A stretch of DNA of 64,000 bases from Microbacteriaceae bacterium (GTDB lineage Bacteria; Actinomycetota; Actinomycetes; Actinomycetales; Microbacteriaceae), in NCBI GenBank assembly GCA_025464995.1, contig JAODMO010000011.1, positions 97,880-161,879 on the forward strand, given 5' to 3'. A program made the position numbers and the translations under genes. Position 1 is the stretch's first letter. The number at the start of each line of letters is the position of its first letter. This document shows positions 53,989 through 63,886 of the stretch, piece after piece. The notes beneath the pieces were generated by a model. The model was not told the origin of the DNA. It was given only the letters and a program-made list of their open reading frames with translations, and did no database searches.

Positions 53989-55965
53989 TCAGCCGACGTG
54001 GATGCCGGGCCGGCGTGCGGGATCCTTCTCGACCTCGCGCAGGATCTCGCGCACGAGCGGCGCCGTGTCGCCGCGCCCGAAGAGCAGGTACTTGAACAGG
54101 TATGCAATCGGATTGCCCTCCGCCCACTCGAAGTGGCACTCGGGTCGCGCGCCCGTCGCATCGCGGAGGGCGAGCAGGATCGCGGCGATCGTGTTCGGCA
54201 CGACGGCGCTCTCGACACGCAGCACGTTGTACTCGCCGACCTCCACCCCGCGCACCGTCAGTGTCTGGCTGAACGTGGACGGGTCGACGACGTCGACCTC
54301 GAGGAAGAGCAGTCTCGCCTTGTTCGGCACCGGGTTGATTCCCCGCTGCGACTGCTCCTTCTCGGCGTACTCGGCGACGTCGCCGACTTGCCGACGATTG
54401 GCGATGAGGTTGATCTGCCCGTCTGCGGCGAGTGCCTCCGAGATGAGGCGTCGGGCCGTGGCGTTGAACTCGACCTTCTCCACCCGGAGCTCGGTGGCGC
54501 GGTACACGCGGGAGACGAGGGACACCGTGATGATGCCCGCGATGAAAAGGCTCGAGATCGCGATTCCGTCGGGCTTCTCGATGACGTTGGCGATGAGAGC
54601 GTAGAGCAGCACCAGAGTCAGGATCGTGAACCCGACGAATGCGCGGCGCTCCCGTTTGCGCACGGCGGCGATCGTCACCGCCACGGCGCCCGACACCATC
54701 ATCGCGAGGATGCCCGTCGCGTAGGCTCCGGCCTGGGCGTTCACGTCGGCGTCGAAGGCGATCGTGATGATGATGCTGATCCCGGTGTAGACGAGCACGA
54801 CCGGGCGGATCGCCTTGCTCCACTCCGGCGCCATTCCGTATGAAGGAAGGTAGCGCGGCACGATGTTGATGAGGCCGGCCATGGCGGAGGCGCCGGCGAA
54901 CCAGAGGATGAGCACGCTGCTGATGTCGTAGACGGTGCCGAAGCCCTCACCCAGGTACAAGTGGGCGAGGTAGGCGAGCGCTCGGCCGTTCGCCTCGCCA
55001 CCCTCGGCGAACTTCTCCTCCGGAATGAGCACGGTGGTGACGACGCTCGTGGCGAGCAGGTACGCGCTCATGATCACCGCGGCGGTGGTGAGAAGCTTGC
55101 GGGTGTTGCGCACTCGCGACGCGAGCACCTGGTATTCGGTGAAGCCCTCCGACTTCACCAGGGGCATCATGCTGACCCCGGTCTCGAACCCGCTGAGCCC
55201 GAGCACGAGCAGCGGGAACGCGAAGACGGCGGTGCGCGTGAGATCGCCGAAATTGCCGCTACTCGCGGTGAGGCGCTGGAGCCAGTCGCTGAAGGTGCTC
55301 GGTTCGATGACGATCGCGTCGATCGCGACGCCGATGACGATCGCGTTCAAGCCGAGGAACACCACGACGAGCGGGATCGCCACGTTGACGGCCTCGTTGA
55401 AGCCCAGCAGGAATACGCCGCCCAGAACGAGCAACAGGACGACGGTGACGAGCACCTGGTGGTCACGGAACGAGTCGGGCACGAACGGGTTCTCGAGCAG
55501 GTGGACGGTGGCGTCGGCGCTGGAGAGAGTGATCGTGATGATCCAGGATGTCGCCACGAAACCCAGCAGCACGAGGACGAAGATCTTGCCGCGCCAGAAC
55601 GGCAGCAGCTTCTCGAGCATCGCCACCGAGCCCTGCCCGTGGGGGCTCTGCTTGGCCACGCGCCGGTACATGGGCAGCATCCCGAACAGGGTGAGAAGCA
55701 CGATGAGGAGTGTCGCTACGGGGGAGAGCGCGCCCGCGGCGAGCACCGCGATGGCCGGCAGGTACGACAGGGTGGAGAAGTAGTCGACGCCCGTGAGCGT
55801 CATGACCTTCCACCACGCGTGCGTCTCGCCCTTCTCGTTCGACTCCGGGCCGGCCGGCGCGACCCGGTTCGCGAGCAGCCACGCGGTCAGCTTGCTCGGA
55901 GCAGACACCCGCTCGTTCTGCCCGAGCACCACGACGGCGGGGATGGTCTTCGAAGGCTTTGGCAT
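53989..55965 (-). CDS. APC-superfamily permease with large C-terminal domain
   Basis: 658 residues from ATG 55965. About 12 membrane helices ([70 protein letters not shown]) followed by a ~190-residue hydrophilic cytosolic domain. That layout recalls KimA-type potassium importers and some amino-acid permeases; substrate cannot be fixed from sequence. A longer frame to 56049 lacks a better start. The 222 bases between its stop and the CDF gene hold nothing recognisable. Confidence 0.8.
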   Translation of the reverse strand: MPKPSKTIPAVVVLGQNERVSAPSKLTAWLLANRVAPAGPESNEKGETHAWWKVMTLTGVDYFSTLSYLPAIAVLAAGALSPVATLLIVLLTLFGMLPMYRRVAKQSPHGQGSVAMLEKLLPFWRGKIFVLVLLGFVATSWIITITLSSADATVHLLENPFVPDSFRDHQVLVTVVLLLVLGGVFLLGFNEAVNVAIPLVVVFLGLNAIVIGVAIDAIVIEPSTFSDWLQRLTASSGNFGDLTRTAVFAFPLLVLGLSGFETGVSMMPLVKSEGFTEYQVLASRVRNTRKLLTTAAVIMSAYLLATSVVTTVLIPEEKFAEGGEANGRALAYLAHLYLGEGFGTVYDISSVLILWFAGASAMAGLINIVPRYLPSYGMAPEWSKAIRPVVLVYTGISIIITIAFDADVNAQAGAYATGILAMMVSGAVAVTIAAVRKRERRAFVGFTILTLVLLYALIANVIEKPDGIAISSLFIAGIITVSLVSRVYRATELRVEKVEFNATARRLISEALAADGQINLIANRRQVGDVAEYAEKEQSQRGINPVPNKARLLFLEVDVVDPSTFSQTLTVRGVEVGEYNVLRVESAVVPNTIAAILLALRDATGARPECHFEWAEGNPIAYLFKYLLFGRGDTAPLVREILREVEKDPARRPGIHVG

Positions 55966-56109
55966 GCTCACGAGCGACGACACTACTCTCGGCCGTACTC
56001 CGCAGGCGTCCGAAAGCCGAGACAACTCACAATGACGCAGAAGTCGCACTAGCCAAAACGAAGTGCATCACGCCGCCTCACCGCGGAGCGTGGTCTCGCC
56101 GGGTTCAGG

Positions 56110-56438
56110 ATCGAAGAGGTGTGCGACGAGGTCGACGGGATGGCCGCACCTCATCGACGAGGTCGTCGACCTGATCATCGAGCACTTCGAGCGGGCCACG
56201 TCGATCCCGCGGCCCACCGGGAGCTCATGGCCGCACTCGAGCGCGAACCCCGGCTCCTCGTGCGCTTCATCGGCATCACCCGGGACAACGAACGCTTCTG
56301 TCGGCGCTCATGAGGTCGACGGTCGACCGCTTCCTCGAAACATCCAGCACAGACGACTTCTCCACAATGCGGCGCTCCTCGCTCGCCGCCTTCCGCGGTG
56401 TGCTGGCGAGCCCACCGCCTCGAAAGGGAAGGCCGTGA
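56110..56438 (+). pseudogene. Regulator remnant, probably TetR-type, with two frameshifts
   Basis: Protein-like sequence runs through three frames in succession: [21 protein letters not shown], then [20 protein letters not shown] (continuing [10 protein letters not shown]), then [14 protein letters not shown] and the segment ending [19 protein letters not shown], whose TGA overlaps the GTG of the following MFS remnant. No N-terminal DNA-binding helix is left. Family assignment as TetR is inferred from the coupled MFS gene. Confidence 0.55.
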
Positions 56439-57020
56439 CCACACCGGCCGCCACCAGCTCGGAGCAGCCGCTCCTGCTCACCAAGAGGCGTATCTGGATC
56501 ATCTTCGGCCCGCTCCTCGGCGGCTACTTCGTCGACCACCTCACCTGGCAGTGGGCGTTCTACATCAACATCCCGGTGGGCATCGCCGCGTTCGCGATCG
56601 CGTGGTCTACTCTCAAGCTTCCGAACACGAGGGCCACCAAGCCGATCGACGTGCTCCTGTTCGTCGTCGTCGGAGCCGACCTGGGCCTCGTCATGCAGGT
56701 CGTCGTGCTCGTCGCCCCGAACTCGGTCGACGCGTCGCTCATCGGTACCGCGACCAGCGCTCGGGCGCAAGTTCCGGCGAGGCCGCGAACGCGACGGCGA
56801 CACTCGACCCGCAGACCCTCGCGACGCTTCCCGACGCCGTGCGTGACGGTGTCGTGACCGCCTACGCCTACGCCGACGCGCTCGCTCCCGTCTTCTGGTA
56901 CCTGCTGCCGTTCATCGGCATCGCGTTCGTGCTCTCGATGCTCCTCACGCAGATTCCGTTGTCGGATGTCACGGGACTCGTGGCGCGCGGCTCTGCCGCA
57001 GAAGCCGGGTGCCGGGGCCA
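56435..57020 (+). pseudogene. DHA2-type MFS exporter, decayed
   Basis: Begins normally with GTG 56435 after AAAGGGAAGG and reads [23 protein letters not shown], then jumps straight to [20 protein letters not shown], which in an intact exporter lies more than 100 residues further on. A second internal loss occurs near [20 protein letters not shown]. After about 56760 homology moves to another frame with the usual C-terminus ([33 protein letters not shown]). So there are two in-frame deletions and a frameshift. Confidence 0.8.
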
Positions 57021-57069
57021 CCGATCCGCCCGCACTCGACCCGGCAGGCGTCGTTCTCTTCGTCGCTCG

Positions 57070-58134
57070 TTACGCGACCGACCAGCCGCCGTCCGACGGC
57101 AGGATGACGCCGTTGACGTTGACCCCGTCGTCGCTGAGCAAGAACGTGATGGATGCCGCGAGGGCGTCGCTCTCGACGGCATCCGTCATCACGGCCATGC
57201 CCGCCTGCACGCGTGCGGCACCGAGCGGCGACGCGAACGTGGCCTGGATGTTGGTGATCGTCGGGCCCGGCGCGACCGCGTTCACGCGGATGCCGCTCGG
57301 CCCGTACATATACGCCGTGCTCTTCGTGAGCCCCGCGACGGCGTGCTTCGATGCCGTGTAGGCGGCTCCGGCGGCCGAGCCGCGCAGCGCCGCTTCCGAC
57401 GCCGTGTTGACGATCGAGCCCTTGCCCTGGGCGAGCATGGCGGGGACGACCGCGCGCATGAGCTTCATCGTGCCGTCGACGTTGATCGAGAACACTCGCT
57501 TCCACACCGCATCCGACATGTCGCCGACGGGCGTCATGTCGTCCATGATGCCCGCGATGTTGGCGAGGCCGTCGATGCGGTCGCCCGCCGCCTCGACGAT
57601 CGCCGCGATCGCCGCGTCGTCGGTGATGTCGGCGCGCACGATGACGATGTCGGCCGACGGGTGCTCGCCCGCAAACTCGTCGAGACGCTCCCGCGAGATG
57701 TCGACCGCGATCACGCGACCGCCCTCGCGAGCGACGCGAGACGCGGTGGCACGGCCGATGCCGGAGCCGGCGCCGGTGACGATGATGGTCTGCCCGGCGA
57801 ACCGTCCCTGGTTGAGGCGCTCCACCCACTCGGGCTTCTCCACCGCCGTGGCGCCGGTCGTGTCGGTGTCGGCGGGCTCGTCGTCGCTCTCGGCGTCGGC
57901 GACGACCTCCCCCGCCTCGACGCGCCGCACGAGGTCGTCGACCAGGTCTTGGCTGAATGCGCCCTTGCTGAGCGTGACGAGTCGTTTCAGCGCGAGGCCG
58001 CGAACGGGGCGCAACGTGTCGGCCGACTGGCCCGCCTGCGCGAGCATCTGGCGGATGATCGGTCCGCCGACGGGGTGCGCGAGCCAGGTCGCGATGGATG
58101 AGTCGCCGGTGAGGTGCTTGGGGGTGGGAGCCAT
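57070..58134 (-). CDS. SDR-family oxidoreductase with N-terminal helical extension
   Basis: 354 residues from ATG 58134. Residues about 115-354 form a classical short-chain dehydrogenase: TGAGSGIG (120-127), NIAGI, Ser and YTASK catalytic residues, and VNAVAPGP. The first ~110 residues are a separate helical domain (SSIATWLAHPVGGPIIRQML, LVDDLVRRVEAG) joined by an acidic linker; such an appended domain is unusual for an SDR. Substrate unknown. A CGGACA-N4-TGTCCG palindrome lies upstream. Confidence 0.85.
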   Translation of the reverse strand: MAPTPKHLTGDSSIATWLAHPVGGPIIRQMLAQAGQSADTLRPVRGLALKRLVTLSKGAFSQDLVDDLVRRVEAGEVVADAESDDEPADTDTTGATAVEKPEWVERLNQGRFAGQTIIVTGAGSGIGRATASRVAREGGRVIAVDISRERLDEFAGEHPSADIVIVRADITDDAAIAAIVEAAGDRIDGLANIAGIMDDMTPVGDMSDAVWKRVFSINVDGTMKLMRAVVPAMLAQGKGSIVNTASEAALRGSAAGAAYTASKHAVAGLTKSTAYMYGPSGIRVNAVAPGPTITNIQATFASPLGAARVQAGMAVMTDAVESDALAASITFLLSDDGVNVNGVILPSDGGWSVA

Positions 58135-58189
58135 GCGGTGCTTCTCTTCTCTCTCGGGTCGGCGGGCCGGCAGGGATGGGCTCCCTATC

Positions 58190-58205
58190 CGGACACCTTT
58201 GTCCG
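58190..58205. promoter_or_regulatory. CGGACA-CCTT-TGTCCG palindrome
   Basis: A perfect 6-bp inverted repeat about 55 bases before the SDR start, in the 253-base divergent region before Mn catalase. Possible regulator site; no adjacent regulator gene to pair it with. Confidence 0.4.
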
Positions 58206-58387
58206 CTTCGGAGCGTACACCCCGAATCCGCGCGATGGCTGGCGGTGAAGAGGCCGTGCGTCGCGGGTCGGTACTATCCACCCGAAGAGAGCGGAGGTCA
58301 ACCCCGAACCGGCGCTCGCAGTGCGCTACGTAGCGTGGCATCGTCGCCCGATTCCGGATGCGGCTTCAGAACCCCGACGGAGGTGCC

Positions 58388-59269
58388 ATGTTTTTTCACA
58401 AGCAAGAACTCCAGTTCAAGTCCACACCGGCGAAGCCGGATGCTCTGATGGCCAGGAGGATGCAGGAGGTCCTCGGCGGCCAGTACGGCGAGATCACCGT
58501 GGCCCTGCAGTACGGCTTCCAGGCCTGGAACTCCCACGAGCCCGGCAAGTACCGCGACCTGCTCTTCGGCATCGGTGCCGAGGAGTTCGGCCACGTCGAG
58601 ATGCTCGCGGTCATGATCGCCCAGCTGCTCGAGAAGGCCCCGATCGAGCAGTCGGAGGCTGCGGCCAAGTCTGACCCCGTGCTCGGCGCCGTCATGGGCG
58701 GCATGGACGTTCAGCACGCCATCGTCGCTGGCGCCGGTGCTCGTGCGGTCGACAGCAACGGCAACCCATGGCAGGGGTCGTACATCACCGCGAGTGGCAA
58801 CCTGCTGGCCGACTTCACCGCGAACGCCAACGCCGAGATGCAGGGGCGCCTGCAAGTGGCACGCCTTTACAACATGACCGACGACCACGGCGTGCGCGAC
58901 CTGTTGTCGTTCCTGCTCGCCCGAGACACGATGCACCAGAACCAGTGGATCGCCGCCGCCACCGAGTTGCGCGCGTCGGGCGCGGAAGACCTGCCGGTGC
59001 CGAGCAACTTCCCGATCAAGAAGGAACATCGGGAGGTGTCGTACCAGTACATCAACTTCTCCGACGGCAAGGCCGCGGCCGAGGGCTCGTGGGCCAGCGG
59101 GCCGACGCCCGACGGCAAGGGCGAGTTCACGTACCTCGACGCACCGGGCACGAGCGCGCCGATGCCGCCGGCAACCCAGCCCGACGAGCGCTTCTACGGA
59201 ACGACTCCGAAGCCGAACATCGTCGAGAAGGCCGCCGGCGTCATCAAGGACGCGGTGACTGACAAGTAG
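58388..59269 (+). CDS. Manganese catalase
   Basis: 293 residues, ferritin-like dimanganese catalase that dismutates hydrogen peroxide without haem. Metal ligands are present at Glu35 (GEITVALQY), Glu66 and His69 (AEEFGHVEM), Glu150 (NANAEMQGRL) and His183 (DTMHQNQW). GGAGGTG precedes ATG 58388. The C-terminal tail (about 230-293) is Pro/Gly-rich. Monocistronic. Confidence 0.94.
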   Translation: MFFHKQELQFKSTPAKPDALMARRMQEVLGGQYGEITVALQYGFQAWNSHEPGKYRDLLFGIGAEEFGHVEMLAVMIAQLLEKAPIEQSEAAAKSDPVLGAVMGGMDVQHAIVAGAGARAVDSNGNPWQGSYITASGNLLADFTANANAEMQGRLQVARLYNMTDDHGVRDLLSFLLARDTMHQNQWIAAATELRASGAEDLPVPSNFPIKKEHREVSYQYINFSDGKAAAEGSWASGPTPDGKGEFTYLDAPGTSAPMPPATQPDERFYGTTPKPNIVEKAAGVIKDAVTDK

Positions 59270-59354
59270 AGTGTGTCGTCGGTTGCCGGGAGGGATGATT
59301 CCTCTCGGCCCCCGCCGTTTCCCCGGGTTGCTCGCGCCGCCGGCTCCCGAGAAG

Positions 59355-59666
59355 CTACGGCCAGCCGAGCATCCGCAGCCCTGCCGCGGTGGCAGCGGCC
59401 ACGATGACCACCACGATGAACGGCGCGCGCAGCAGCAGCGCGGCGGCCGCGGCGACGAGAGCGGCGGCGCGGGCATCCAGCACCAGGGCGGGTCCGTCGG
59501 TGAAGGTCTGCATCACGACAAGCGCCGCGAGCAGCGCCGCCGGCAGCAGGTCGATGACTGGTGCGACCTTGGGCCGCTCGAGAAGCGCGGGGGGAACCGA
59601 GTAGCCCGTGAGCTTGAGCACGAAGGCGATGACGCCCGCGCCGATGATGGCGATCCATACAGTCAC
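59355..59666 (-). CDS. azlD: AzlD-family branched-chain amino acid exporter subunit
   Basis: 103 residues, three or four hydrophobic segments, small partner subunit of AzlC. GTG start overlaps the azlC stop (GTGA, 59663-59666). Motif ALLERPKVAPVIDLLPAALLAALVVMQTF is typical. Confidence 0.9.
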   Translation of the reverse strand: MTVWIAIIGAGVIAFVLKLTGYSVPPALLERPKVAPVIDLLPAALLAALVVMQTFTDGPALVLDARAAALVAAAAALLLRAPFIVVVIVAAATAAGLRMLGWP

Positions 59667-60367
59667 GACGGCTCCCCTCGCCGATTGGCCCGGGGCAGGA
59701 GGCCGAAGACCACCGCGACGAGGGCGGCGGCGATGACGGGAAGCCCGATGGGCACGACGGGCACGAGGATGGCGGCGATGCCCGCGGCCACGATGGCGAC
59801 GACGACGGGTTCACGTTTCGTGAGCCGAGGCCAGAGCAAGGCGAGGAACGCCGCGGATGCCGCGGCATCCAGCCCGTACTGTCTTGGGTCACCGATGGCG
59901 TCGCCCACGAGCGCACCGACGAGGGTCGAGGCGTTCCATCCGACGTAGATGCCAACGCCGGTTACCCAGAAGCCGACGCGGCCGAGACGCCGGCTCGGCT
60001 GGGCAATCGCGACGGCCGTCGACTCGTCGATCGTGACCTGGGCGACCGGGATGCGCCACCAGCCCTTCGGCGCCAGCATCGGCGTCAGCTGCAGCCCGTA
60101 CAGCGTGTTGCGCACGGCGAGGAGTGAGGATGCGGCGATCGCCGCACCGACGCCTCCGCCGCCGCCCAGCACGCCGATGAGCGCGAACTGCGAACCACCG
60201 CTGAAGAGCAGCAGCGAGGTCACGCTTGCCTGCGTGATGGTGAGCCCGCTCGCGACTGCCAGGGCTCCGAAGCTGACGCCATAGAGACCCGTGGCGAGAG
60301 AGACGGAGAGTCCTTGGCGGATGACGGCTCGCCGCTCGACGTCGACGGGGCGTCGCCCGTCACTCAC
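59663..60367 (-). CDS. azlC: AzlC-family branched-chain amino acid exporter subunit
   Basis: 234 residues, LIV-E family: GLYGVSFGALAVASGLT, LLFSGGSQFALIGVLGGG, RNTLYGLQLTPML and DESTAVAI. With AzlD it exports leucine, isoleucine, valine or analogues. The GTG at 60367 overlaps the PPOX gene by 8 bases. Confidence 0.92.
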   Translation of the reverse strand: MSDGRRPVDVERRAVIRQGLSVSLATGLYGVSFGALAVASGLTITQASVTSLLLFSGGSQFALIGVLGGGGGVGAAIAASSLLAVRNTLYGLQLTPMLAPKGWWRIPVAQVTIDESTAVAIAQPSRRLGRVGFWVTGVGIYVGWNASTLVGALVGDAIGDPRQYGLDAAASAAFLALLWPRLTKREPVVVAIVAAGIAAILVPVVPIGLPVIAAALVAVVFGLLPRANRRGEPS

Positions 60368-60707
60368 CGTTCTCGACCTTCGACGCCGTTATGCGCAGGA
60401 TGACGCGGGGCTTCTGCTCCTTGCCGGCGCGACGCTCGACCCACGTGAACAGGCGGTACTCGAACCCGTACTTCTCGCGGAAGATCTGCGTCAGGCGCTC
60501 CGTCTCCGGTTCGATCGTCGCGTCGGCATCCACTCTCGGGGCGTCGTCGGCGACCTTGCCCATGTCGGCGGGGGTCGTGACGAGCAGGTCTCGCCCGTCG
60601 CGCGCGATGCATACCGGCGTCGACACCTCCTCTCCGGCCTTCCGGAAGGTGGTGAGCGAGACGAAGCGCTCGTCGGCGAGGCGCAGCAGTTCGGATTGCG
60701 TGGTCAC
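60360..60707 (-). CDS. PPOX-class F420-dependent oxidoreductase
   Basis: 115 residues from GTG 60707 (the longer frame upstream runs through HNH-relic DNA). Split-barrel PPOX/FDOR-B fold: RFVSLTTFRKAGEEVSTPVCIARDGRDLLVTT, FREKYGFEYRLFTWVER. Small members of this group use F420 or flavin; the substrate is unknown. First gene of an overlapping operon with azlCD. Confidence 0.85.
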   Translation of the reverse strand: MTTQSELLRLADERFVSLTTFRKAGEEVSTPVCIARDGRDLLVTTPADMGKVADDAPRVDADATIEPETERLTQIFREKYGFEYRLFTWVERRAGKEQKPRVILRITASKVENGE

Positions 60708-60858
60708 AGGATGAACCGTAGCCGACACGTGTAACGACGGAGTGACGGGGGCATGGAGGGTGCGCCGAGTCGCGCTTCTCCTCGCCCGACCCGCCGCTCC
60801 GTACCCGCCGTTCCCTCGCCCGCCTCCACCCGTCTTCCTCTCCTCCAGAGCCGGTGGC

Positions 60859-61149
60859 TCCCTCGACCGTGTCGCCCACAGGCTCGGCAGGCCGACCGGA
60901 GCCGACCTCGTCGAGTTCCTGACGCGTGTGTCTCCGGCCGAGGCCAAGCGGCGCGTACGACTCGAGCTCGCGACGGCACCGCGCGGCGCGTTCGGCAGCC
61001 CAGTGCGGCGCAGCTGCGGGCGCTCGCCGTGCGCGATGGTGGCTGCGTCTGGCCGGGGCACGTGGATCGACCCCTCGCAGACCTGGGTGCCGCTCGGCAC
61101 GTCTCGGACCGAGAAGCAGCGCAGGCTGCGGGGGAGGGCACGGCAATGA
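60859..61149 (+). pseudogene. DUF222/HNH endonuclease relic
   Basis: One frame has a DUF222-like piece (PTGADLVEFLTRVSPAEAKR, RVRLELATAPR). Another continues with an HNH-like QLRALAVRDGGCVWPGHVDR and AARHVSDREAA. Intact members of this actinobacterial repeat family are about 400-500 residues; here the middle is gone and a frameshift separates the halves, and the HNH histidines are altered. No flanking repeat is visible. Confidence 0.65.
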
Positions 61150-61221
61150 CGGCGGCGGTCGGCGCCGCCGATGACGGGCCCACCGCCGCCTATTCCGCGC
61201 CCGGCCACACAGTCGCCGCGG

Positions 61222-61458
61222 TCAGCAGCACCGGCCCTCGGGGTGGGCGTCCTGCCTGTCCGTGCGGTCGCGCCAGAACTCGCGTTCCGACATCATCGGT
61301 TCGGCGTGATCGGCGGCGTGCTCGCGCCCGTGCTCGCCGCCGTGCGTCGACTCGTAGTGGGCGCGGTACTTCTCGTACGCGTCCTCGCCCATTACGCCCT
61401 TCACGAACCACGCGACATCGCGCGCGACGCGCCTGCCCTGCTCGATGATGGCGCCCAT
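61222..61458 (-). CDS. YbdD/YjiX-family small protein
   Basis: 78 residues, of the CstA-partner family: VARDVAWFVKGVMGEDAYEKYRAHYESTHGG. The C-terminal tail is His/Glu-rich. The start follows the cstA stop by one base, as in pyruvate/peptide uptake loci of many bacteria. Role unknown but linked to CstA function. Confidence 0.88.
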   Translation of the reverse strand: MGAIIEQGRRVARDVAWFVKGVMGEDAYEKYRAHYESTHGGEHGREHAADHAEPMMSEREFWRDRTDRQDAHPEGRCC

Positions 61459-61459
61459 G

Positions 61460-63766
61460 TCAGTGTGTGCTCCTGGTCGCTCGGTCTGCGACGGGGAGAA
61501 CGGCCCACTCGGCCTCGAGGCGCTTCTCGGCCTTGGTGGCGAAGAGGCCGGCCGGGGCGAAGCGACGCGACGGAACGGCGGCATCCTCGCTCGTTGCATC
61601 GCTGCCCAAGCGATACGCGCGCCAGGTCGCCCACAGCGCTGTGGCAATCACGATGATGGCGAGCGACACGAAGAGGATGGAGAGCACGCCCTGGATCATG
61701 GTGTTGCGCACGACCGCTTCCATCGCCTCGACGGTCGGGGCAGTTCCGAAGCTGGTCGCGCCGTCGGCGAGGGCCTTCCGGAATGTCGCGTTCTGGGCGA
61801 AGTAGCCGACAGCCGGCACGTCCGAGAAGATCTTCAGGAACGACGCCGAGATGGTCACGACCGAGGCGAAAGCGAGCGGTACCGCGACGATCCAGAGGTA
61901 GCGGAACAGCCCCCGCTTGGCGACGATCGCGAGGCAGACGGCGAGAGCGATGGCGGCGAGCAGCTGGTTGGCGATGCCGAACAGCGGGAAGAGGGTGTTG
62001 ATGCCGCCGAGCGGGTCGGTCACGCCCATCACCAGCACCGCGCCCCACGCCGCGACCATGATCGCGGTCGAGATCCACGCTCCAGGGCGCCATGACGTGC
62101 TCTTGAAGCGCGGGATGACGTTGCCGATGGTGTCCTGCAGCATGAAGCGGGCGACACGCGTGCCGGCGTCGACGGCGGTGAGAATGAAGAGCGCCTCGAA
62201 CATGATGGCGAAGTGGTACCAGAACGCCATCAGGCCGCTGCCGCCGATGAGCTGCTGCATGATGTTCGCCAGTCCCACGGCGAGGGTCGGGGCACCACCG
62301 GTGCGGGAGACGATCGACTCCTCGCCGACGTTCGCCGCCGTCTCGGTGAGCATGTCGGGGGTGAGATTGACCCCGGTCAGTCCCAGCCCGTTCACGAACG
62401 CCACCGCGCCCTCCACCGTTCCGCCGGTGAGCGCACCAGAGGAGTTCATCGCGAAGTAGATGCCGCGGTCGATCGAGAGCGCAGCGACCAGCGCCATCAC
62501 CGCAACGAACGACTCCATCAGCATGCCGCCGTAGCCGATGAACCTGGTCTGCCGCTCCTTCTCGACAAGCTTCGGCGTGGTTCCGGACGAAATCAACGCG
62601 TGGAAGCCAGACAGCGCGCCGCACGCGATCGTGACGAAGAGGAACGGGAACAGGGAGCCGGGCACCACTGGTCCACCCTCGGCCGCGAACTCGCTGACCG
62701 CCGGAGCAAAGAGCTCCGGGCGCACCAGCACGATGGCCACCGCCAGCATGATGATGGTGCCGACCTTCATGAAGGTCGAGAGGTAGTCCCTTGGGGCCAG
62801 GAGCAGCCACACCGGCAGCACGGCGGCGATGAATCCGTAGAGGATGATGGCGATCGCGATGGTCACCCGGTCGAGCGTGAACATCGCAGCGCCCCACTCG
62901 GTGTCGGCGACCAGGCCGCCGCCGATGATCGCCAGCATCAGCAGGACGAACCCGATGAGCGACACCTCCGTCACCTTGCCTGGACGGAAGAAGCGGAGGT
63001 AGCAGCCCATGAAGATGGCGATCGGAATGGTCATGCCGACGGAGAAGACACCCCACGGGCTCTCCGCCAGCGCGTTCACCACCACCAGGGCGAGGATCGC
63101 GACAATGATGACCATGATGGTGAGCGTTGCGATCAGGGCTGCGGTGCCGCCGACCACTCCCAGCTCATCGCGCGCCATCTGACCGAGCGAGCGACCGCCG
63201 CGGCGCATCGAGAAGAACAGCACCAGGTAGTCCTGCACGGCACCGGCGAGGATGACACCGACGATGATCCACAGGGTGCCAGGCAGGTAGCCCATCTGCG
63301 CAGCCAGCACCGGCCCGACGAGCGGCCCTGCGCCAGCGATCGCGGCGAAGTGGTGTCCGTAGAGCACTCGCCGGTCGGTGACGGAGTAGTCCTTGCCGTC
63401 TGCCTTGTACTCGGCCGGGGTAGCCCGGCGGTCGTCCGGCCGCACCAGGTGCCGCTCGATGTATTTCGAGTAGAAGCGGTAGGCGATGAAGTAGGTGCAG
63501 ACCGCGGCGAAGACGAACCAGATGGCGTTGATGGTCTCGCCACGGACGATCGCGATCATCGTCCAGGCGAGTGCGCCGAGCAGTGCGATGCCAGCCCAGA
63601 TTGCGATCTTGAGCGGGGTCCATCTGCGGTCTTCGGCTTCCTGCACCTCCGGATCAAGCGCGACCGGCGGCAGCGACGGATCCTGCTCGATCACCGCCCC
63701 GGTTCTCGCCGCTTCCGCGGCGCGGCCTTGCTTGCCCTGCTTCCCACGGTTCACGCTCGACGACAT
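61460..63766 (-). CDS. cstA: Carbon starvation protein CstA (pyruvate/peptide transporter)
   Basis: 768 residues from ATG 63766. Hydrophilic N-terminus then 16-18 membrane helices with the CstA core: HHFAAIAGAGPLVGPVLAAQMGYLPGTLWI, GAVQDYLVLFFSMRRGGRSLGQM, CGALSGFHALISSGTTPKLV and NIMQQLIGGSGLMAFWYHFA. CstA proteins import pyruvate or peptides during carbon limitation. GGGGAGAGCG precedes the start. Followed directly by the YbdD gene. Confidence 0.93.
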   Translation of the reverse strand: MSSSVNRGKQGKQGRAAEAARTGAVIEQDPSLPPVALDPEVQEAEDRRWTPLKIAIWAGIALLGALAWTMIAIVRGETINAIWFVFAAVCTYFIAYRFYSKYIERHLVRPDDRRATPAEYKADGKDYSVTDRRVLYGHHFAAIAGAGPLVGPVLAAQMGYLPGTLWIIVGVILAGAVQDYLVLFFSMRRGGRSLGQMARDELGVVGGTAALIATLTIMVIIVAILALVVVNALAESPWGVFSVGMTIPIAIFMGCYLRFFRPGKVTEVSLIGFVLLMLAIIGGGLVADTEWGAAMFTLDRVTIAIAIILYGFIAAVLPVWLLLAPRDYLSTFMKVGTIIMLAVAIVLVRPELFAPAVSEFAAEGGPVVPGSLFPFLFVTIACGALSGFHALISSGTTPKLVEKERQTRFIGYGGMLMESFVAVMALVAALSIDRGIYFAMNSSGALTGGTVEGAVAFVNGLGLTGVNLTPDMLTETAANVGEESIVSRTGGAPTLAVGLANIMQQLIGGSGLMAFWYHFAIMFEALFILTAVDAGTRVARFMLQDTIGNVIPRFKSTSWRPGAWISTAIMVAAWGAVLVMGVTDPLGGINTLFPLFGIANQLLAAIALAVCLAIVAKRGLFRYLWIVAVPLAFASVVTISASFLKIFSDVPAVGYFAQNATFRKALADGATSFGTAPTVEAMEAVVRNTMIQGVLSILFVSLAIIVIATALWATWRAYRLGSDATSEDAAVPSRRFAPAGLFATKAEKRLEAEWAVLPVADRATRSTH

Positions 63767-63886
63767 CGCTCTCCCCTTTGAGAAATCCGTTGCTGACCTG
63801 CGGAATCTAACATCCCCGCGGCGCACGCGGCACCGCACCGTGACGGTCCCCAGCGAAGTTCCAGGCTCCCCCGGAAACGTGTCGGC

